DNA of 64,000 nt, taken from assembly GCF_905175385.1 (NCBI RefSeq), contig NZ_HG992750.1:868001-932000 (forward strand), read 5' to 3'. The position numbers were made by a program, and so were the translations under genes. Of the stretch, positions 63,497 to 64,000 are shown one piece after another. Position 1 is the stretch's first letter. Every line of letters begins with the position of its first letter. Origin of the DNA: Vibrio sp. B1FLJ16 (lineage in GTDB: Bacteria > Pseudomonadota > Gammaproteobacteria > Enterobacterales > Vibrionaceae). The notes below the pieces were generated by a model that saw only the letters and a program-made list of their open reading frames with translations, did not search any database and had not been told where the DNA came from.

Positions 63497-64000
63497 ATGT
63501 GTAAAAGTGATGAAATCGAAAACCCTCTCGTCTGGCCAATATTGGAAATCCTCAGAGCCCAACCAACAGGCTGGAAAGTTCATACTTTAGCGAGTCAGCT
63601 AGGAGAGCAAGGCTATATACACCAATTTGACGCGATTCCAGAGAAAGACCTATTTAAGAGAAACTTTCTTATCATGAACGCATTATACCAACTGCAGGAG
63701 GCGGTTTATCCGGAGCATTGGCTGAGCGTCGATGCAATGAACATTACACTTATAAAACCGAATGGGTTACCACGTAACGGTATAGATGTCAGCGAACCTT
63801 TACGCGAGTACTATTTAGACTGGAGTCACTATGAAGCAAATGCAGACGAGGTGAAAAGGTTGCTTAATGAGTTTTGGCAAACTTACCAGCGTTATATTGG
63901 TGGAAACTTTACATCTGAAATAGACAGGCCCAGAGCGTTAGCTCTTTTTGAATTAGATAGCTCTGCAACGCGCGGAGAAATCAGAAAGCAATGGCGTAAA
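63497..64000 (+). CDS. DnaJ-related protein, 5' part
   Basis: 168 codons are visible to the window edge with no stop, so the gene is cut. N-terminal region fits the DNAJ-related family (ENPLVWPILEILRAQPTGWKVHTLAS, FKRNFLIMNALYQLQE, LREYYLDW), and the J-domain begins right at the edge (ALALFELDSSATRGEIRKQWRK); the HPD loop lies outside. Expected to be a DnaK co-chaperone. AGGAG sits very close to this ATG; an in-frame ATG at 63479 with AGGTGG upstream is an alternative start. Confidence 0.85.
   Translation, partial: MCKSDEIENPLVWPILEILRAQPTGWKVHTLASQLGEQGYIHQFDAIPEKDLFKRNFLIMNALYQLQEAVYPEHWLSVDAMNITLIKPNGLPRNGIDVSEPLREYYLDWSHYEANADEVKRLLNEFWQTYQRYIGGNFTSEIDRPRALALFELDSSATRGEIRKQWRK

Noticed and set aside
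1..64000. CRISPR array, prophage, integron cassette array, insertion sequence or tRNA gene
   Set aside because: I looked for regularly spaced direct repeats, phage structural genes, attC-like repeats, transposases and cloverleaf sequences and saw none.

Overview
The window looks like about 64 kb of a Vibrio chromosome, most likely chromosome 2 of a marine species. I base this on gene families rather than on any search. The set includes a FadL/VolA lipid-uptake pair, a fru operon with divergent fruR, a large secreted GH18 chitinase, DUF3389 and DUF2164 proteins, a chemoreceptor, an EAL protein and a pgtPCBA phosphoglycerate system. Coding density is high. No tRNA, rRNA, CRISPR array, prophage, integron or intact insertion sequence was seen.

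Layout. 1-4.5 kb: end of an RND efflux operon (two tandem adaptors and one pump). 4.8-10.0 kb: fruBKA operon, three FruR operators and divergent fruR. 10.0-15.2 kb: an EEP-family hydrolase, an S4 RNA-binding protein and a four-gene polar amino acid ABC importer. 15.4-23.6 kb: pyruvate kinase, the phosphoglycerate/PEP antiporter pgtP and the divergent pgtCBA sensory genes. 24.0-32.8 kb: chitinase, glgC, formate-THF ligase, inosine/guanosine kinase and a CreA-like lipoprotein. 33-41 kb: small conserved genes, a HAD phosphatase, an MCP, two candidate micro-ORFs, acpH, rhlE and an EAL phosphodiesterase. 41-51.4 kb: cytochrome b561/YceI, a FocA-CBS fusion with divergent LysR, YcdZ, a YbjD-like OLD nuclease, a 5'-nucleotidase-like protein, and alx behind a probable manganese (yybP-ykoY) riboswitch. 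51.5-56.1 kb: PhnA and volA-fadL. 56.1-57.1 kb: the longest non-coding gap. 57.1-64 kb: a DUF4329-like lipoprotein, an M48 protease, a thioesterase, SgrR, CutA, a 2OG-oxygenase and the start of a DnaJ-related gene.

How the genes work together. Much of the window concerns scavenging and central carbon flux: fructose (fru), amino acids (ABC), phosphoglycerates/PEP (pgt, with pyk next door to burn PEP), chitin, formate (focA, fhs), nucleosides (gsk, 5'-nucleotidase) and lipids (volA, fadL). Regulation is unusually legible in the DNA. There are three FruR palindromes, a strong inverted repeat and an SD-sequestering hairpin ahead of pgtP, a CRP-like site ahead of ycdZ, a FadR-like site ahead of fadL, and a riboswitch with two mutually exclusive hairpins ahead of alx.

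I did not find a wholly new multi-gene system. The best leads are the pgtP leader hairpin, the micro-ORFs at 36.6-36.8 kb and 49.4 kb, the orphan DUF4329-like lipoprotein, and small repeat families including a matched pair flanking volA-fadL.
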